From Paenibacillus pinisoli (GTDB taxonomy: Bacteria > Bacillota > Bacilli > Paenibacillales > Paenibacillaceae), in contig NZ_QXQB01000004.1 of the NCBI RefSeq assembly GCF_003605435.1, positions 620,001 through 684,000 of the forward strand: DNA of 64,000 nucleotides. Reading direction: 5' to 3'. A program made the translations under genes and the position numbers. The notes beneath the pieces were generated by a model. The model ran no database searches. It saw only the letters and a list, made by a program, of their open reading frames with translations, and had not been told where the DNA came from. Shown piece by piece: positions 43,336 to 53,423 of this stretch. Position 1 is the first letter of the stretch, and each line of letters begins with the position of its first letter.

Positions 43336-44985
43336 ATGAGCGATATGCAAAGAGAGAACGAGGAAGTGAGCAAGGACGGAGGCATGAAGCCGCAATTTAT
43401 GCCGGGTGACCAGATGCAGGAGGAGTCCCGCAGCGGTAGCGGCGAGGGAGAAGAGAACAGCTTCGACGACATTACACAAGTCAGCCGCGGAATCGAGCAG
43501 GGGGAGGAGAAGGACCGGAAGCATCAGAAAAAGCCGATTCCATCCGAACTGGACGATGTGCTGAAGAAGCTGGAGGAGATGGGCTACAAGACCAGCTTTG
43601 ACGTTGTCGTGCGGGAGATGACGTTCGGCGAGACAAGGACGGCTCTGTTCTGTCTGAACGGCCTGGTGAAGGAAGAGGTGCTGACGGAAGTATTGATGAG
43701 GCTGACCTTCCTGGAGCCCAGCGATTTGAGCAGCGACGCCCTTCACTCCTTCCTGGACTTCTACGTGCCTGCAGCGCAAGTTGACAAGGAAGAAGATTGG
43801 GATATGCTTATTACCTTCGTGCTGGCCGGCGGCAGCGCCATGTTCATCGACGGGGAGCGGACGGCGCTGAAGATCGATGCCAAAAACTTTCCGGCGCGCG
43901 GCATGGAGGAGCCGTCTCTGGAGAAGGTTGTGCGCGGCGCGCGCGACGGCTTTAACGAGACGCTTATGGTTAATATCTCGCTTGTGCGCAGAAGGCTGCG
44001 CGATCCCAAGCTTCGGTATGAACTTGTCATGGTGGGCGAGCGCACCAAAACGGATGTATGTATTGCTTATATCGACGATATCGTCGATAAGGAGCTGTTG
44101 AAGTCGATCAAGGACAAAATATCGATGGTCAAGGTCGACGGCCTGCCGCTTGCGGACAAGCAGTTGGAGGAAGCGACAATCAAGCGCGGCTGGAGCCCGT
44201 TCCCGCTTGTGCGGTATTCGGAGCGGCCGGATACTGTTGCTGCGCATCTGCTGGAGGGAGCGGTCGCGATTTTCGTTGATACGTCCCCCAGCGTCATGAC
44301 GCTGCCGACCACGTATACCGATCTGATACAGCATGCGGAGGAGAACAGGCAGACGCCGTTTATCGGCTCGTATTTGCGCTGGGTACGGTTTATCGGCATA
44401 TTCGCGTCGCTCTTCATGCTGCCGCTTTGGCTGCTGTTCGTCATGCATCCGGAATACAAGCCTCCAGTGCTGGAGTTTATCGGTCCGAGCAAGTCAGGCA
44501 AAATTCCGATTTTTGTTCAGTTTCTGCTTGTCGAAATCGGCGTCGACCTGCTCAGGATGGCCTCCGTGCATACGCCGACCACATTGGCAACTGCAATGTC
44601 TCTCGTCGCTGCGATCCTGATCGGCGATATTGCGGTGAAGACAGGTCTATTCGTGAACGAAGTCATCCTGTATATGGCGATTGCCGCGATCGGAATGTTC
44701 GCCACTCCGAGCTATGAGCTCGGTCTTGCCAACCGGATTGTGCGGCTTGTGCTGCTCATGGCGGTGGCTGCCTTCAATGTGCCGGGGCTTGTGATTGCCA
44801 CCACAGTGCTAATCATATTCCTGATCAACGAACGGTCCATGAACCGCCCGTACATGTGGCCGATCATTCCGTTCGACGCCAGAGCGCTGCTCAGCATCGT
44901 CATTCGCCAGCCGCTTCTCTATAACCGGACACGTCCTAATATTCTGAAGCCGCAGCAGCGGGACAAGATGCCGGAGACAAGCTGA
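43336..44985 (+). CDS. spoVAF: Spore germination/stage V sporulation protein AF (GerA family)
   Basis: Related to GerA-type A subunits; in Bacillus SpoVAF assists DPA release in germination. The 549-aa protein has an acidic, low-complexity N-terminal tail (about 1-65), the GerA N-terminal domain, and 5-6 transmembrane helices from about residue 335. AGGTGG precedes ATG 43336. It directly follows spoVAB: the C, D and E genes of the Bacillus operon are absent here. Confidence 0.9.
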   Translation: MSDMQRENEEVSKDGGMKPQFMPGDQMQEESRSGSGEGEENSFDDITQVSRGIEQGEEKDRKHQKKPIPSELDDVLKKLEEMGYKTSFDVVVREMTFGETRTALFCLNGLVKEEVLTEVLMRLTFLEPSDLSSDALHSFLDFYVPAAQVDKEEDWDMLITFVLAGGSAMFIDGERTALKIDAKNFPARGMEEPSLEKVVRGARDGFNETLMVNISLVRRRLRDPKLRYELVMVGERTKTDVCIAYIDDIVDKELLKSIKDKISMVKVDGLPLADKQLEEATIKRGWSPFPLVRYSERPDTVAAHLLEGAVAIFVDTSPSVMTLPTTYTDLIQHAEENRQTPFIGSYLRWVRFIGIFASLFMLPLWLLFVMHPEYKPPVLEFIGPSKSGKIPIFVQFLLVEIGVDLLRMASVHTPTTLATAMSLVAAILIGDIAVKTGLFVNEVILYMAIAAIGMFATPSYELGLANRIVRLVLLMAVAAFNVPGLVIATTVLIIFLINERSMNRPYMWPIIPFDARALLSIVIRQPLLYNRTRPNILKPQQRDKMPETS

Positions 44986-45035
44986 AAAGAACCTAAAAAT
45001 ACAAATGAAATGCGAAATTATCCATTTCGGATGCG

Positions 45036-45064
45036 TTGCTCTTGCGTTATACTGATGCTATAGT
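45036..45064 (+). promoter_or_regulatory. Possible promoter of lysA
   Basis: TTGCTC (45036-45041) and TATAGT (45059-45064) with a 17-nt spacer, 58 nt before lysA. No lysine riboswitch was seen in the short gap. Confidence 0.55.
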
Positions 45065-45122
45065 TGCAAATAATTTCAGTAGCGCTTCAAGTTGTGGGCG
45101 TCAAAAAAAGCGAGGGGTAGCA

Positions 45123-46454
45123 ATGTATCTGCACGGTACGAGTAAAATTAATGCTAACGGACATTTGGAAATAGGCGGAAAAGACGTCACGGATTTGGCG
45201 AAGGAATTCGGCACTCCGTTATATATTGTCGACGAGGCTCTTGTGCGCCAGCGCGCCAGTGAATATGTCGAGGCTTTCAAGGCATCCGGCTTGAAATTCC
45301 AGGTCGCTTATGCGAGCAAGGCATTCAGCGTTATGGCGATGTGCGCCATCGCCGAGCAAGAGGGCTTGTCGCTCGACGTCGTATCCGACGGCGAGCTGTT
45401 CACGGCGCTGCAAGCGGGATTCCCAGTAGAGCGGATCCACTTCCATGGCAACAACAAAACGCCGGACGAGATCAACATGGCGCTGGACGCAGGCATCGGC
45501 TGCTTCGTTGTGGACAACTTCGACGAGCTGGCATTGCTTAACGCGCTTGCCGGCGACAAAGGCAAAAAAGTCAACATTCTGCTGCGCATTACGCCGGGCG
45601 TAGAGGCGCATACGCATGATTATATTTCGACTGGACAACAGGATTCCAAGTTCGGCTTCGACCTGGGCAACGGCGCAGCGAAGCAAGCGATTGAAGAAGC
45701 GCTGAAGTTGGACAATCTGGTTATTCTGGGCGTCCATTCCCATATCGGCTCCCAAATCTTCGAGGTTGAAGGCTTCCGCATGGCGGTCGACAAAGTCGCT
45801 CAGTTTGCAGTATCCATTCGTGAAGAGCTGAACCTTACCTTCAAGGTTATCAACCTGGGCGGCGGCTTCGGCATCCGCTATGTAGAAGGCGACACGCCGC
45901 TGCCGGTGAGCGAATATGTAGGCGCGATTACTGATGCGATCAAAACAAACTTTGCGAATGCGGACTTCCCGCTTCCTGAGATTTGGGTAGAGCCGGGCCG
46001 CAGTATGGTCGGCGACGCCGGCACAACGCTGTACACCGTAGGGACAAGCAAAAACATTCCTGGCGTCCGCAAATATCTAGCAGTGGACGGCGGCATGACG
46101 GACAATCCGCGTCCGGCCTTGTATCAATCCCGCTATGAAGCGATTCTGGCCAACCGTGCTAACGAATCGGCGGAAGAGACAGTTTCCATCGCGGGCAAAT
46201 GCTGCGAGAGCGGCGACATGCTGATCTGGGATCTGGAATTGCCTAAGGCGGAGAGCGGCGATCTGCTGGCTGTATTCTGCACAGGCGCATACAACTACGC
46301 GATGGCGAGCAACTACAACCGCATCCGCCGCCCGGCTGTCGTATTCGTCAAAGACGGCGAAGCAGACCTTGTTGTCAAGCGCGAATCGCTGGACAATATT
46401 GTATGCAACGACGTGATTCCGGCAAGACTGCAGAAATCCCCCCTTGCGAAATAA
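45123..46454 (+). CDS. lysA: Diaminopimelate decarboxylase
   Basis: PLP-dependent last step of lysine synthesis, decarboxylating meso-DAP. The 443-aa protein has the PLP lysine in YASKAFSVMA, GGGFGIRY, EPGRSMVGDAG and the CCESGDML cysteine motif. GAGGGG precedes ATG 45123; upstream in-frame codons lack a site. Order spoVA-lysA-ppiB is conserved with Bacillus. Confidence 0.96.
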   Translation: MYLHGTSKINANGHLEIGGKDVTDLAKEFGTPLYIVDEALVRQRASEYVEAFKASGLKFQVAYASKAFSVMAMCAIAEQEGLSLDVVSDGELFTALQAGFPVERIHFHGNNKTPDEINMALDAGIGCFVVDNFDELALLNALAGDKGKKVNILLRITPGVEAHTHDYISTGQQDSKFGFDLGNGAAKQAIEEALKLDNLVILGVHSHIGSQIFEVEGFRMAVDKVAQFAVSIREELNLTFKVINLGGGFGIRYVEGDTPLPVSEYVGAITDAIKTNFANADFPLPEIWVEPGRSMVGDAGTTLYTVGTSKNIPGVRKYLAVDGGMTDNPRPALYQSRYEAILANRANESAEETVSIAGKCCESGDMLIWDLELPKAESGDLLAVFCTGAYNYAMASNYNRIRRPAVVFVKDGEADLVVKRESLDNIVCNDVIPARLQKSPLAK

Positions 46455-46505
46455 GGGCGGAATTGGTAACGTAGTCTTATTCGGATAAAGAAAGGTAGAT
46501 GCAAT

Positions 46506-46937
46506 ATGGCAAAACAAGCAAAAATCAAATTGGCGAGCGGCGGAGAAGTTCACCTGGAGCTGTTCGATCAAGACGCGCCTAACACTGTCGCGAACTTCGA
46601 GAAGCTGGCGAACGACGGTTTCTATAACGGTCTTACATTCCACCGTGTAATTCCTGGCTTTGTAGCGCAAGGCGGCTGCCCGACCGGCAACGGCACAGGC
46701 GGTCCTGGCTACACAATCAACTGCGAGATCAACCCGAACAAGCACGAGCGCGGTACGCTTGCGATGGCCCATGCAGGCCGCAACACTGGCGGAAGCCAAT
46801 TCTACATTTGCTACCAGCCGCAGCCGCATCTGGATGGCGGACATACGGTATTCGGGAAAGTGACCAAAGGCATGGAGTTTGTTGATGCGCTTAAAGGCGG
46901 AGACAAAATGGAGACGGTTGAAGTTTCCGAAAAGTAA
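46506..46937 (+). CDS. ppiB: Peptidyl-prolyl cis-trans isomerase, cyclophilin type
   Basis: Cytoplasmic cyclophilin of 143 aa: [40 protein letters not shown] and [11 protein letters not shown] are the active-site segments. No signal peptide. AAAGGTAG precedes ATG. Confidence 0.95.
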   Translation: MAKQAKIKLASGGEVHLELFDQDAPNTVANFEKLANDGFYNGLTFHRVIPGFVAQGGCPTGNGTGGPGYTINCEINPNKHERGTLAMAHAGRNTGGSQFYICYQPQPHLDGGHTVFGKVTKGMEFVDALKGGDKMETVEVSEK

Positions 46938-46958
46938 GGTCGCACAATCTTCATAACC

Positions 46959-47001
46959 AACCGCCTAACTCTTGTCCATGACAAGGGTTAGGCGGTTTTT
47001 C
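46959..47001 (+). terminator. Terminator after ppiB
   Basis: CCGCCTAAC..CTTGTC and GACAAG..GTTAGGCGG form a near-perfect long stem with a CAT loop, followed by five T. Confidence 0.93.
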
Positions 47002-47084
47002 TTTGCATTCTATGTGATGGTGACGAGAGCAATGATCTATAAAAATGACCTATACGCTAATTTTGAAAATGAGAATGAAAGTCC

Positions 47085-47113
47085 TTGCATTTTTAGTTTT
47101 TAAGTGATACCAT
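47085..47113 (+). promoter_or_regulatory. Possible promoter of the riboflavin operon
   Basis: TTGCAT (47085-47090) and TACCAT (47108-47113), 17 nt apart, would start transcription about 65 nt before the riboswitch. The -10 is poor. Confidence 0.35.
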
Positions 47114-47183
47114 TTCATCAACGTTCTAAAATAATGTAAGTGACTTTTTAGGACATGATGAACAACTATATAAGATTACAGCT

Positions 47184-47377
47184 TTCCTTCGGGGCAGGGT
47201 GAGATTCCCAACCGGCGGTGATCGAAAGCGCAGCGAGAGAGCGGGCAACCGCATATGCTGAGGCTTTCGTTAGTCCGTGACCCGGGCTGATGAGCTCATG
47301 CGTAGCTTGTGTGACATTGGCACGGTGGACCTGGTGTAAATCCGGGACCGACAGTATAGTCTGGATGGGAGAAGGAG
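47184..47377 (+). ncRNA. FMN riboswitch (RFN element)
   Basis: The highly conserved RFN blocks are all present: CTTCGGGGCAGGGTGAGATT at the 5' side, ACCGGCGGTGAT, AGTCCGTGACCCG, ACGGTGGACCTGGTGTAAAT and CCGGGACCGACAGTATAGTC, ending GGATGGGAGAAGG. It senses FMN and shuts off the downstream rib operon. One variable arm is unusually long. Confidence 0.97.
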
Positions 47378-47632
47378 AAGCTTCGGCATTGCGGTACAGC
47401 ATAGTAGCCGCTCTTCCTTGTGCATCTTTTCACATGCATGGGGAGAGGTCTATTTGTTGACTTTGCAAGTAAGAGCTCCGGATGACTGCTTAGCGCGGTC
47501 GGTTTGGAGCATGCTATGTCATGAAGACGCAGATCTGTCAGTTTATTTGTGCTGGCTGCTCGCGGTCTCTCTTGTTTGCATATACGCATTTTCAGCTTTT
47601 AAGCTATTGGATGCCGTAGTTCTCGAAATCTC

Positions 47633-47670
47633 ACCCCCTGTCGGCCAGCTTGCCGGTATGGGGGGTTTTT
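47633..47670 (+). terminator. Expression-platform terminator of the FMN riboswitch
   Basis: ACCCCC (47633-47638) pairs with GGGGGT (47661-47666), inner CGGC/GCCG, then five T, ending 18 nt before ribD. It lies about 255 nt after the aptamer, an unusually long spacer, in which I recognise no gene. Confidence 0.85.
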
Positions 47671-47687
47671 GCGTCTTGATTGATGTA

Positions 47688-48785
47688 TTGAACGATGAGT
47701 ATTATATGTCTCTTGCTATTCAGATGGCTGCGAAGGCATCCGGACAAACCGGAATTAATCCCGCAGTTGGCTGCGTTGTTGTGAAGGATGGACGAATTGT
47801 CGGCATCGGCACGCACCTGAAGAGAGGCGAGGGCCACGCGGAGGTGCACGCGCTGAAGATGGCAGGCAGCGAAGCGCAAGGCGCGACAGTCTATGTGACG
47901 CTGGAGCCATGCAGCCATCACGGCAAGACGCCGCCTTGCAGCGACTTGATCATCCATTCCGGAGCAGCGAGAGTCGTAGTCGCGGCTACCGATCCTAACC
48001 CTGTAGTCTCCGGTACTGGCGTCAATCGCTTGCGGGAGCATGGCATAGAGGTGAGCACCGGTTTGATGGAAGAGCAGTCGCATGCGCTCAATGAGAAGTT
48101 CAACAAGTATATTGCGACCCGCCTTCCATTCGTGACGCTGAAGACTGCCAGTACGCTCGACGGCAAGATCGCGACGGAGCAAGGGGACAGCAAGTGGGTG
48201 ACCGGCTCCGTTGCGCGTGAGCAGACACACACGCTCCGTCATCAGCATGCCGCAATAATGGTCGGCATAGGCACAGCCTTAGCTGACGATCCGCAGCTGA
48301 CGACGCGTGCCGCGGTGCCTGCCATTCATCCCGTTCGCATTATTGTCGACTCCAAGCTCCGGCTTCCGCTAGGCGCTCGTGTAGTTAGAGACAAGACGGC
48401 GCCGACAATCGTGCTGACGACGGAAGGTGCCGATTCTGAGAAGCGGCGGCTGCTCCAGGAAGCCGGAGTGGAAGTGATCGCTTGCGGAGACGGTCCGTCC
48501 GTGGACATGAGAGCTGCACTGCAAGAACTGGGACGCATGGAAATCGGTTCAATTCTGCTGGAAGGCGGGGGCAAGCTGAGCGGCGCCATGCTTGATCAGG
48601 GCTTGATTGACAAGGTTGTCCTTTACTACGCAACCAAGTTCATCGGCGGCGCGTCGGCTCCGCAAAATATCGCGCTTCCGGGCCGGGCTTATATGTCCGA
48701 GGCGATTCAGCTTGAACGGGTACAGGTGGAGATGGCTGGAGAGGATATATGCGTAACCGGCTATCCAGGGTACGGGAAAGGTTAA
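47688..48785 (+). CDS. ribD: Bifunctional riboflavin deaminase/reductase RibD
   Basis: Deaminates then reduces the pyrimidine intermediate of riboflavin synthesis. The 365-aa protein has the zinc deaminase motifs GHAEVHALKMAG and EPCSHHGKTPPCSD (residues about 45-85), then the reductase domain with FVTLKTASTLDGKIAT and LLEGGGKLSGAML. TTG 47688 gives the expected N terminus MNDEYYMSLAIQMA but has no good Shine-Dalgarno; ATG 47706 would remove conserved residues. The frame stays open far upstream through the leader, which I treat as chance. Confidence 0.9.
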   Translation: MNDEYYMSLAIQMAAKASGQTGINPAVGCVVVKDGRIVGIGTHLKRGEGHAEVHALKMAGSEAQGATVYVTLEPCSHHGKTPPCSDLIIHSGAARVVVAATDPNPVVSGTGVNRLREHGIEVSTGLMEEQSHALNEKFNKYIATRLPFVTLKTASTLDGKIATEQGDSKWVTGSVAREQTHTLRHQHAAIMVGIGTALADDPQLTTRAAVPAIHPVRIIVDSKLRLPLGARVVRDKTAPTIVLTTEGADSEKRRLLQEAGVEVIACGDGPSVDMRAALQELGRMEIGSILLEGGGKLSGAMLDQGLIDKVVLYYATKFIGGASAPQNIALPGRAYMSEAIQLERVQVEMAGEDICVTGYPGYGKG

Positions 48786-48830
48786 TGGCTAGTTGCGGCT
48801 GACAGTCGCGAGGGGAGGAGGGCAAGACTA

Positions 48831-49496
48831 ATGTTTACAGGGTTGGTTGAAGAGATTGGAACGATGAAAACTGTTCATAGACAGGGCGAAGCGATGATCT
48901 TGACGATCGGAGCGAAGGTTGTGACAGAGGGTGTCAAATCGGGCGACAGCATATCGGTTAATGGTGTATGTCTGACCGTTACATCGTTCGACCGGAAATC
49001 CTTTGCGGTGGACGTCATGCCGGAGACCTATCGGCGATCCGGCCTGCATCTGCTGCAGACGGGAGAACCTGTCAATCTGGAGCGGGCCATGCAAGCGGGC
49101 GCCAGATTCGGCGGGCATATCGTACAGGGCCATGTCGACGGCACCGGAAGAGTCGTCTCCCGCAAGGCGGATGCTAATGCAGTCGTCTTTCGGATTCGCC
49201 TGGATGATCCGGAGCAGCTGCGTCATATCATTCCGAAAGGCTCCGTTACGATTGACGGAATCAGCCTGACGGTGGTGGATACGACGGAAGACGGCTTTAC
49301 CGTCTCCATCATTCCGCATACGCTTGCCGAGACTGCGCTGCAATTCCGGCAGCCGGGATCGATAGTCAATATCGAGACGGACATTATCGGGAAGTATGTG
49401 GATCATCTGCTGCATTTCAAGGGCCATGATGCGTCTAAGAAAAAAGAATCATCCAAGCTGTCCACCGCCTATCTGGCGGAGCACGGATTTCTATAA
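48831..49496 (+). CDS. ribE: Riboflavin synthase alpha chain
   Basis: Dismutates two 6,7-dimethyl-8-ribityllumazine to riboflavin. The 221-aa protein has two homologous lumazine-binding barrels, each with a [12 protein letters not shown]- or SVNGVCLTV-type segment ([13 protein letters not shown] and [13 protein letters not shown]). GAGGGGAGG precedes ATG. Confidence 0.95.
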   Translation: MFTGLVEEIGTMKTVHRQGEAMILTIGAKVVTEGVKSGDSISVNGVCLTVTSFDRKSFAVDVMPETYRRSGLHLLQTGEPVNLERAMQAGARFGGHIVQGHVDGTGRVVSRKADANAVVFRIRLDDPEQLRHIIPKGSVTIDGISLTVVDTTEDGFTVSIIPHTLAETALQFRQPGSIVNIETDIIGKYVDHLLHFKGHDASKKKESSKLSTAYLAEHGFL

Positions 49497-49525
49497 GAGA
49501 GAATTATGCCAGGGAGGGAACCATC

Positions 49526-50779
49526 ATGAGTTATGAAGATCTGGATGTATTTGATACGATAGAAGCTGCGATCAGCGAGCTGAAGCAAGGCCGTCCCGTT
49601 ATCGTCGTGGACGATGAGGACCGCGAGAATGAAGGAGATCTTATTGCTTTGGCAGACGGAGCGACGCCTGAAGTGATTAATTTTATGATTACCGAAGCGA
49701 GAGGGCTTGTCTGCGCACCTATCACGAAGGAACGCGCCGAGGCGCTGGACTTGCCGCCGATGGTGACGCGTAATACGGATTACCATGGCACGGCATTTAC
49801 GGTCTCGATCGACCATGTGTCGACGACGACGGGCATTTCCGCTCATGAGCGGTCGCTTACGATCAAAGCGTTGATCGATCCCGAAGCGAAAGCAGGCGAT
49901 TTTCGCCGGCCGGGCCATATCTTCCCGCTGATTGCGAAGGATGGCGGCGTGCTGAGACGCGCAGGCCATACGGAAGCGGCGATTGATCTGGCGAAGCTGA
50001 GCGGCTCCAAGCCGGCTGCTGTTATCTGCGAGATTATTAAGGAAGACGGATCTATGGCGAGACTGCCGGATCTGGTTGAATTCAAGGAGAAGCACGGCCT
50101 TAAGCTTATTACCATCCAAGAGCTGATTCGTTACCGCAATGCGAAGGAGAAGCTGGTAGAGCGCGCGGTCAGCGTGAAGATGCCGACAGACTTTGGCGAG
50201 TTCAGAGCGATTGCCTACACAAATCAGGTAGACCAGAAGGAGCATGTCGCGCTTGTAAAAGGCGAGATTGAGCCAGGCAAGCCGACGCTTGTACGCGTTC
50301 ATTCGGAATGTCTGACAGGCGACGTCTTCCACTCGCACCGCTGCGATTGCGGACCTCAGCTTGCGGCGGCGCTTAAGCAGATCGACGAAGCCGGCAGCGG
50401 CGTGCTGCTCTATATGAGACAGGAAGGCCGAGGCATCGGATTGATTAACAAATTGAAAGCTTATGAGCTTCAAGAGCAGGGATTCGACACGGTTGAGGCG
50501 AATATTAAGCTAGGGTTTGCTCCGGATTTGCGGGAATATGGCATAGGAGCTCAGATTTTGAAGGATCTTGGCATTACTCAAATGAAACTGCTGACCAATA
50601 ACCCCCGCAAAATCAGAGGGCTGGAAGGCTACGGACTTGAAGTGGTAGAACGCGTGCCGATTCAGATGGAAGCGAACGAGAGCAACCGCAATTACTTGCG
50701 CACGAAGCAAGCGAAGCTTGGACATATGCTGAAAATTGAACAGCTGGAGCCGGAAGCGGTGCCCCAGCAGGAACAATAA
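49526..50779 (+). CDS. ribBA: Bifunctional DHBP synthase / GTP cyclohydrolase II
   Basis: Provides both riboflavin precursors. The 417-aa fusion has the RibB domain (1-205; [25 protein letters not shown]) and the RibA domain (206-405; zinc site in [26 protein letters not shown]-like [12 protein letters not shown]). AGGGAGG precedes ATG. Confidence 0.96.
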   Translation: MSYEDLDVFDTIEAAISELKQGRPVIVVDDEDRENEGDLIALADGATPEVINFMITEARGLVCAPITKERAEALDLPPMVTRNTDYHGTAFTVSIDHVSTTTGISAHERSLTIKALIDPEAKAGDFRRPGHIFPLIAKDGGVLRRAGHTEAAIDLAKLSGSKPAAVICEIIKEDGSMARLPDLVEFKEKHGLKLITIQELIRYRNAKEKLVERAVSVKMPTDFGEFRAIAYTNQVDQKEHVALVKGEIEPGKPTLVRVHSECLTGDVFHSHRCDCGPQLAAALKQIDEAGSGVLLYMRQEGRGIGLINKLKAYELQEQGFDTVEANIKLGFAPDLREYGIGAQILKDLGITQMKLLTNNPRKIRGLEGYGLEVVERVPIQMEANESNRNYLRTKQAKLGHMLKIEQLEPEAVPQQEQ

Positions 50780-50819
50780 ATCGAACCAAAAAATACAAAT
50801 TTGAGAGGAAGTTTTGAAC

Positions 50820-51290
50820 ATGACGAAAATTTATGAGGGACATTTAGTATCAGAAGGGTTAAAATATGGCGTAGTGGTTGGAAGATTCAACGAGTTTATT
50901 AGCGGCAAGCTGCTTGGCGGCGCTTTGGACGCATTCAAGCGCCATGGCGCTTCTGAATCCGATGTAGAGGTAGCTTGGGTGCCGGGTGCCTTCGAAATTC
51001 CGCTCATTGCGCAAAAGATGGCAGAGAGCGGCAAATACGATGCAGTCATTACGCTGGGTGCAGTCATCCGCGGCGCTACGCCGCACTTCGACTATGTGTG
51101 CAACGAAGCGGCGAAAGGCGTATCTGCGGTAGCGCTGAAGACAGGCGTACCGACGATCTTCGGCGTATTGACGGTCGATTCCATCGAGCAAGCGATTGAG
51201 CGTGCTGGCACGAAAGCGGGCAACAAAGGCTATGAAGCGGCTGTTACCGCAATCGAGATGGCGAATTTGACGAAGCAGCTGCAAGGATAA
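50820..51290 (+). CDS. ribH: 6,7-dimethyl-8-ribityllumazine synthase
   Basis: Icosahedral lumazine synthase of 156 aa, with [40 protein letters not shown] and [27 protein letters not shown] 50820 is 9 nt after GAGGAAG; TTG 50814 is in frame but closer. Last gene of the rib operon; no ribT. Confidence 0.96.
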   Translation: MTKIYEGHLVSEGLKYGVVVGRFNEFISGKLLGGALDAFKRHGASESDVEVAWVPGAFEIPLIAQKMAESGKYDAVITLGAVIRGATPHFDYVCNEAAKGVSAVALKTGVPTIFGVLTVDSIEQAIERAGTKAGNKGYEAAVTAIEMANLTKQLQG

Positions 51291-51325
51291 CCGTACAGCT
51301 GTAATGAACGCGGGAGGTTGCAAGA

Positions 51326-52105
51326 GTGTCTGTGCTTTATAAGCTGGAAGCATTCGAAGGTCCGCTGGACCTTCTGCTTCATTTGATCGACAAGGCTGAG
51401 ATTGATATCCACGAGGTATCCATTAGCGAAATTACAGTTCAATATATGGAGTACCTGGATGCCATGAAGGAGCTGGAGCTGGAAGTGACCAGCGAATTTC
51501 TCGTCATGGCGGCGACTCTGCTGGCTATTAAGAGCAAGCAGCTCTTGCCGAAACCTCCCGTCTTTGAGGAACATTACGACGATTGGGAAGACGATGGACT
51601 TGATCCTCGGGATGAACTTATTCAGAAGTTGGTTGAATACCGCAAGTTCAAGCAGCTGGCGGAGGAGCTCCGGGAGAAGGAATTCGAGCGAAGCCTCGTA
51701 TTCTCGAGAGAGCCGGAGGATATGACGCCGTTTCTGAAGGAAGTGAAAGTGAATCCTGTGGAAGGCTTGCATGTCTCCGATCTGGTGGCCGCCTTCCAGA
51801 AGGCGCTGCGCAGAGCGGCAAGACGGAACGTGATTGCCACCGTTCAGCGGGATGAAATTTCGGTCAAAGACCGGATTAGAGACATTGTGGACGTGCTGAG
51901 GCAATATGAGACTGTCAGATTCTCCAAACTGATCCGCGAGAACATGGAACGGCATGAGATCGTGGTGACGTTCCTTGCGATATTGGAGCTGATGAAGATG
52001 AAGCATATCCGCTGCTTCCAGCATTCGCTCTTTGAAGATATCGTTATTCATTGGAGAGGAGAAACGGAACAAAATGGATTATCAGAAATTGAAGTCGATT
52101 ATTGA
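51326..52105 (+). CDS. scpA: Segregation and condensation protein A
   Basis: Kleisin subunit of SMC-ScpAB condensin. The 259-aa protein starts LYKLEAFEGPLDLLLHLIDKAEIDI, the kleisin N-terminal SMC-binding region, and has a C-terminal winged helix with VTFLAILELMKM. GTG 51326 follows GGGAGG. Overlaps scpB by 32 nt. Confidence 0.95.
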   Translation: MSVLYKLEAFEGPLDLLLHLIDKAEIDIHEVSISEITVQYMEYLDAMKELELEVTSEFLVMAATLLAIKSKQLLPKPPVFEEHYDDWEDDGLDPRDELIQKLVEYRKFKQLAEELREKEFERSLVFSREPEDMTPFLKEVKVNPVEGLHVSDLVAAFQKALRRAARRNVIATVQRDEISVKDRIRDIVDVLRQYETVRFSKLIRENMERHEIVVTFLAILELMKMKHIRCFQHSLFEDIVIHWRGETEQNGLSEIEVDY

Positions 52106-52676
52106 GGGACTTCTGTTCATGGCCGGGGATGAAGGTCTGACCAAGCGCCAGCTGGCCGATATACTGGAGATGGACGCCGATTTTGCCTCTGAGCTGGTCT
52201 ATGATCTGCAAAGGGATTTGCAGCGGGAGGAGCGCGGCATTCAAATTACCGAGGTTGCGTCGGCCTATCGAATGACGACTCATCCGGATCATGCGCCGTA
52301 CTTTGAACGCATGGCGTATACGCCTACACGGGCGCAGCTGTCGCAGGCGGCACTGGAGACTTTGTCGATTGTCGCTTATCGGCAGCCTATTACACGGATT
52401 GATATTGAAGAAATCCGCGGTGTGAAGAGTGATCGCGCCATCCAGTCGCTGGTATCCAAGGATCTGATCGAAGAGGTGGGACGCGCGGAAGCGATCGGCA
52501 GGCCAATATTATATGGAACAACGAAATCATTCCTTGATTATTTCGGACTCGCCTCCATCCGCGAATTGCCGGAGCCTAAGCATATCGATGTGGACGACGC
52601 GCTGGACGAGCAAACCCAGATGCTGTTCGAACGTCTTGATGGCAGACAAATGACAATTGACGAATTGAAAGAATGA
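52074..52676 (+). CDS. scpB: Segregation and condensation protein B
   Basis: Winged-helix partner that dimerises on ScpA. The 200-aa protein has two winged helices; LSQAALETLSIVAYRQPITR and IEEIRGVKSDRAIQSLVSKDLIEE are conserved. ATG 52074 follows GGAGAGGAG inside scpA. Confidence 0.95.
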   Translation: MDYQKLKSIIEGLLFMAGDEGLTKRQLADILEMDADFASELVYDLQRDLQREERGIQITEVASAYRMTTHPDHAPYFERMAYTPTRAQLSQAALETLSIVAYRQPITRIDIEEIRGVKSDRAIQSLVSKDLIEEVGRAEAIGRPILYGTTKSFLDYFGLASIRELPEPKHIDVDDALDEQTQMLFERLDGRQMTIDELKE

Positions 52677-52736
52677 GAATTAGCCGCCAGGCCATACTAA
52701 TTTCAACCCATATTGGGAAACGGAGGAAGCATTGAC

Positions 52737-53423
52737 ATGCCCGGTTACCCTTACGGTTGGATGTGGGCCGGCGGCTTTTTTGCGCTTGCTGTCATCGTGG
52801 TGTTGTCTTCACCAGTCGTCGTGAGCGGATTCGCGAGACGGATTGGCAATAATGACGATGTGGAGTTAGACGTTAGAGCGCTGTTCGGCCTTATTCGCTA
52901 CCGTTATAAATTGCCGTCCATGAGTCTGGACGGCATGGCTGTTAAAGTAGATGAACAAGTGAGCACGAGCAAAGCGGGAATGAATACGTGGAAGGAATTT
53001 AACGATGAGATTGATGCGGACAAGGTCGTCAGCTCCATTGAGAAGTACAAGCATATCCTCTATGTAACCAGAGACTTGAAGGGCTGGATCAAAAATACGC
53101 TTGCCCGAGTCAACCTGACGGAGTGGCGCTGGTCGACGACTCTCGGCACGGGAGATGCCATGTGGACGGCTATGGCTACAGGTGCAGTATGGTCGATAAA
53201 AACAGCTATCATCGGCTTGCTGTCCCAGATGGTCCAAGTGAAGAACGCTCCGTTCATGGAGGTGCATCCGAGCTTCAGCGGGACTGTGTTCAAGACGGAG
53301 TGGTCATGCACAGCGCAAATCCGCTTCGGTTATGCTGTCCTTGCCGGATTGCAACTTTTAGTTCGCATGAAGAAATGGAAGGGAGGCGTAAAAGCATGGC
53401 AGAACAACTTATTCAGGGCCTAA
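52737..53423 (+). CDS. DUF2953 family protein (YtfI-like)
   Basis: A 228-aa protein with an N-terminal transmembrane helix (about 5-27), a beta-type domain (40-75) and the DUF2953 core with LTEWRWSTTLGTGDAMWTAMATGAVW. Bacillus ytfI likewise precedes ytfJ. CGGAGGAAG precedes ATG 52737. Role unknown, sporulation link inferred from ytfJ. Its end overlaps the ytfJ relic by 28 nt. Confidence 0.85.
   Translation: MPGYPYGWMWAGGFFALAVIVVLSSPVVVSGFARRIGNNDDVELDVRALFGLIRYRYKLPSMSLDGMAVKVDEQVSTSKAGMNTWKEFNDEIDADKVVSSIEKYKHILYVTRDLKGWIKNTLARVNLTEWRWSTTLGTGDAMWTAMATGAVWSIKTAIIGLLSQMVQVKNAPFMEVHPSFSGTVFKTEWSCTAQIRFGYAVLAGLQLLVRMKKWKGGVKAWQNNLFRA

Noticed and set aside
46439-46457. CCCCTT/AAGGG hairpin at the end of lysA as terminator
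   Set aside because: Short stem, no T tract.
47418-47687. N-terminal extension of ribD through the FMN riboswitch platform
   Set aside because: Would translate across the terminator; ribD homology begins at 47688 and no ribosome site was found upstream.
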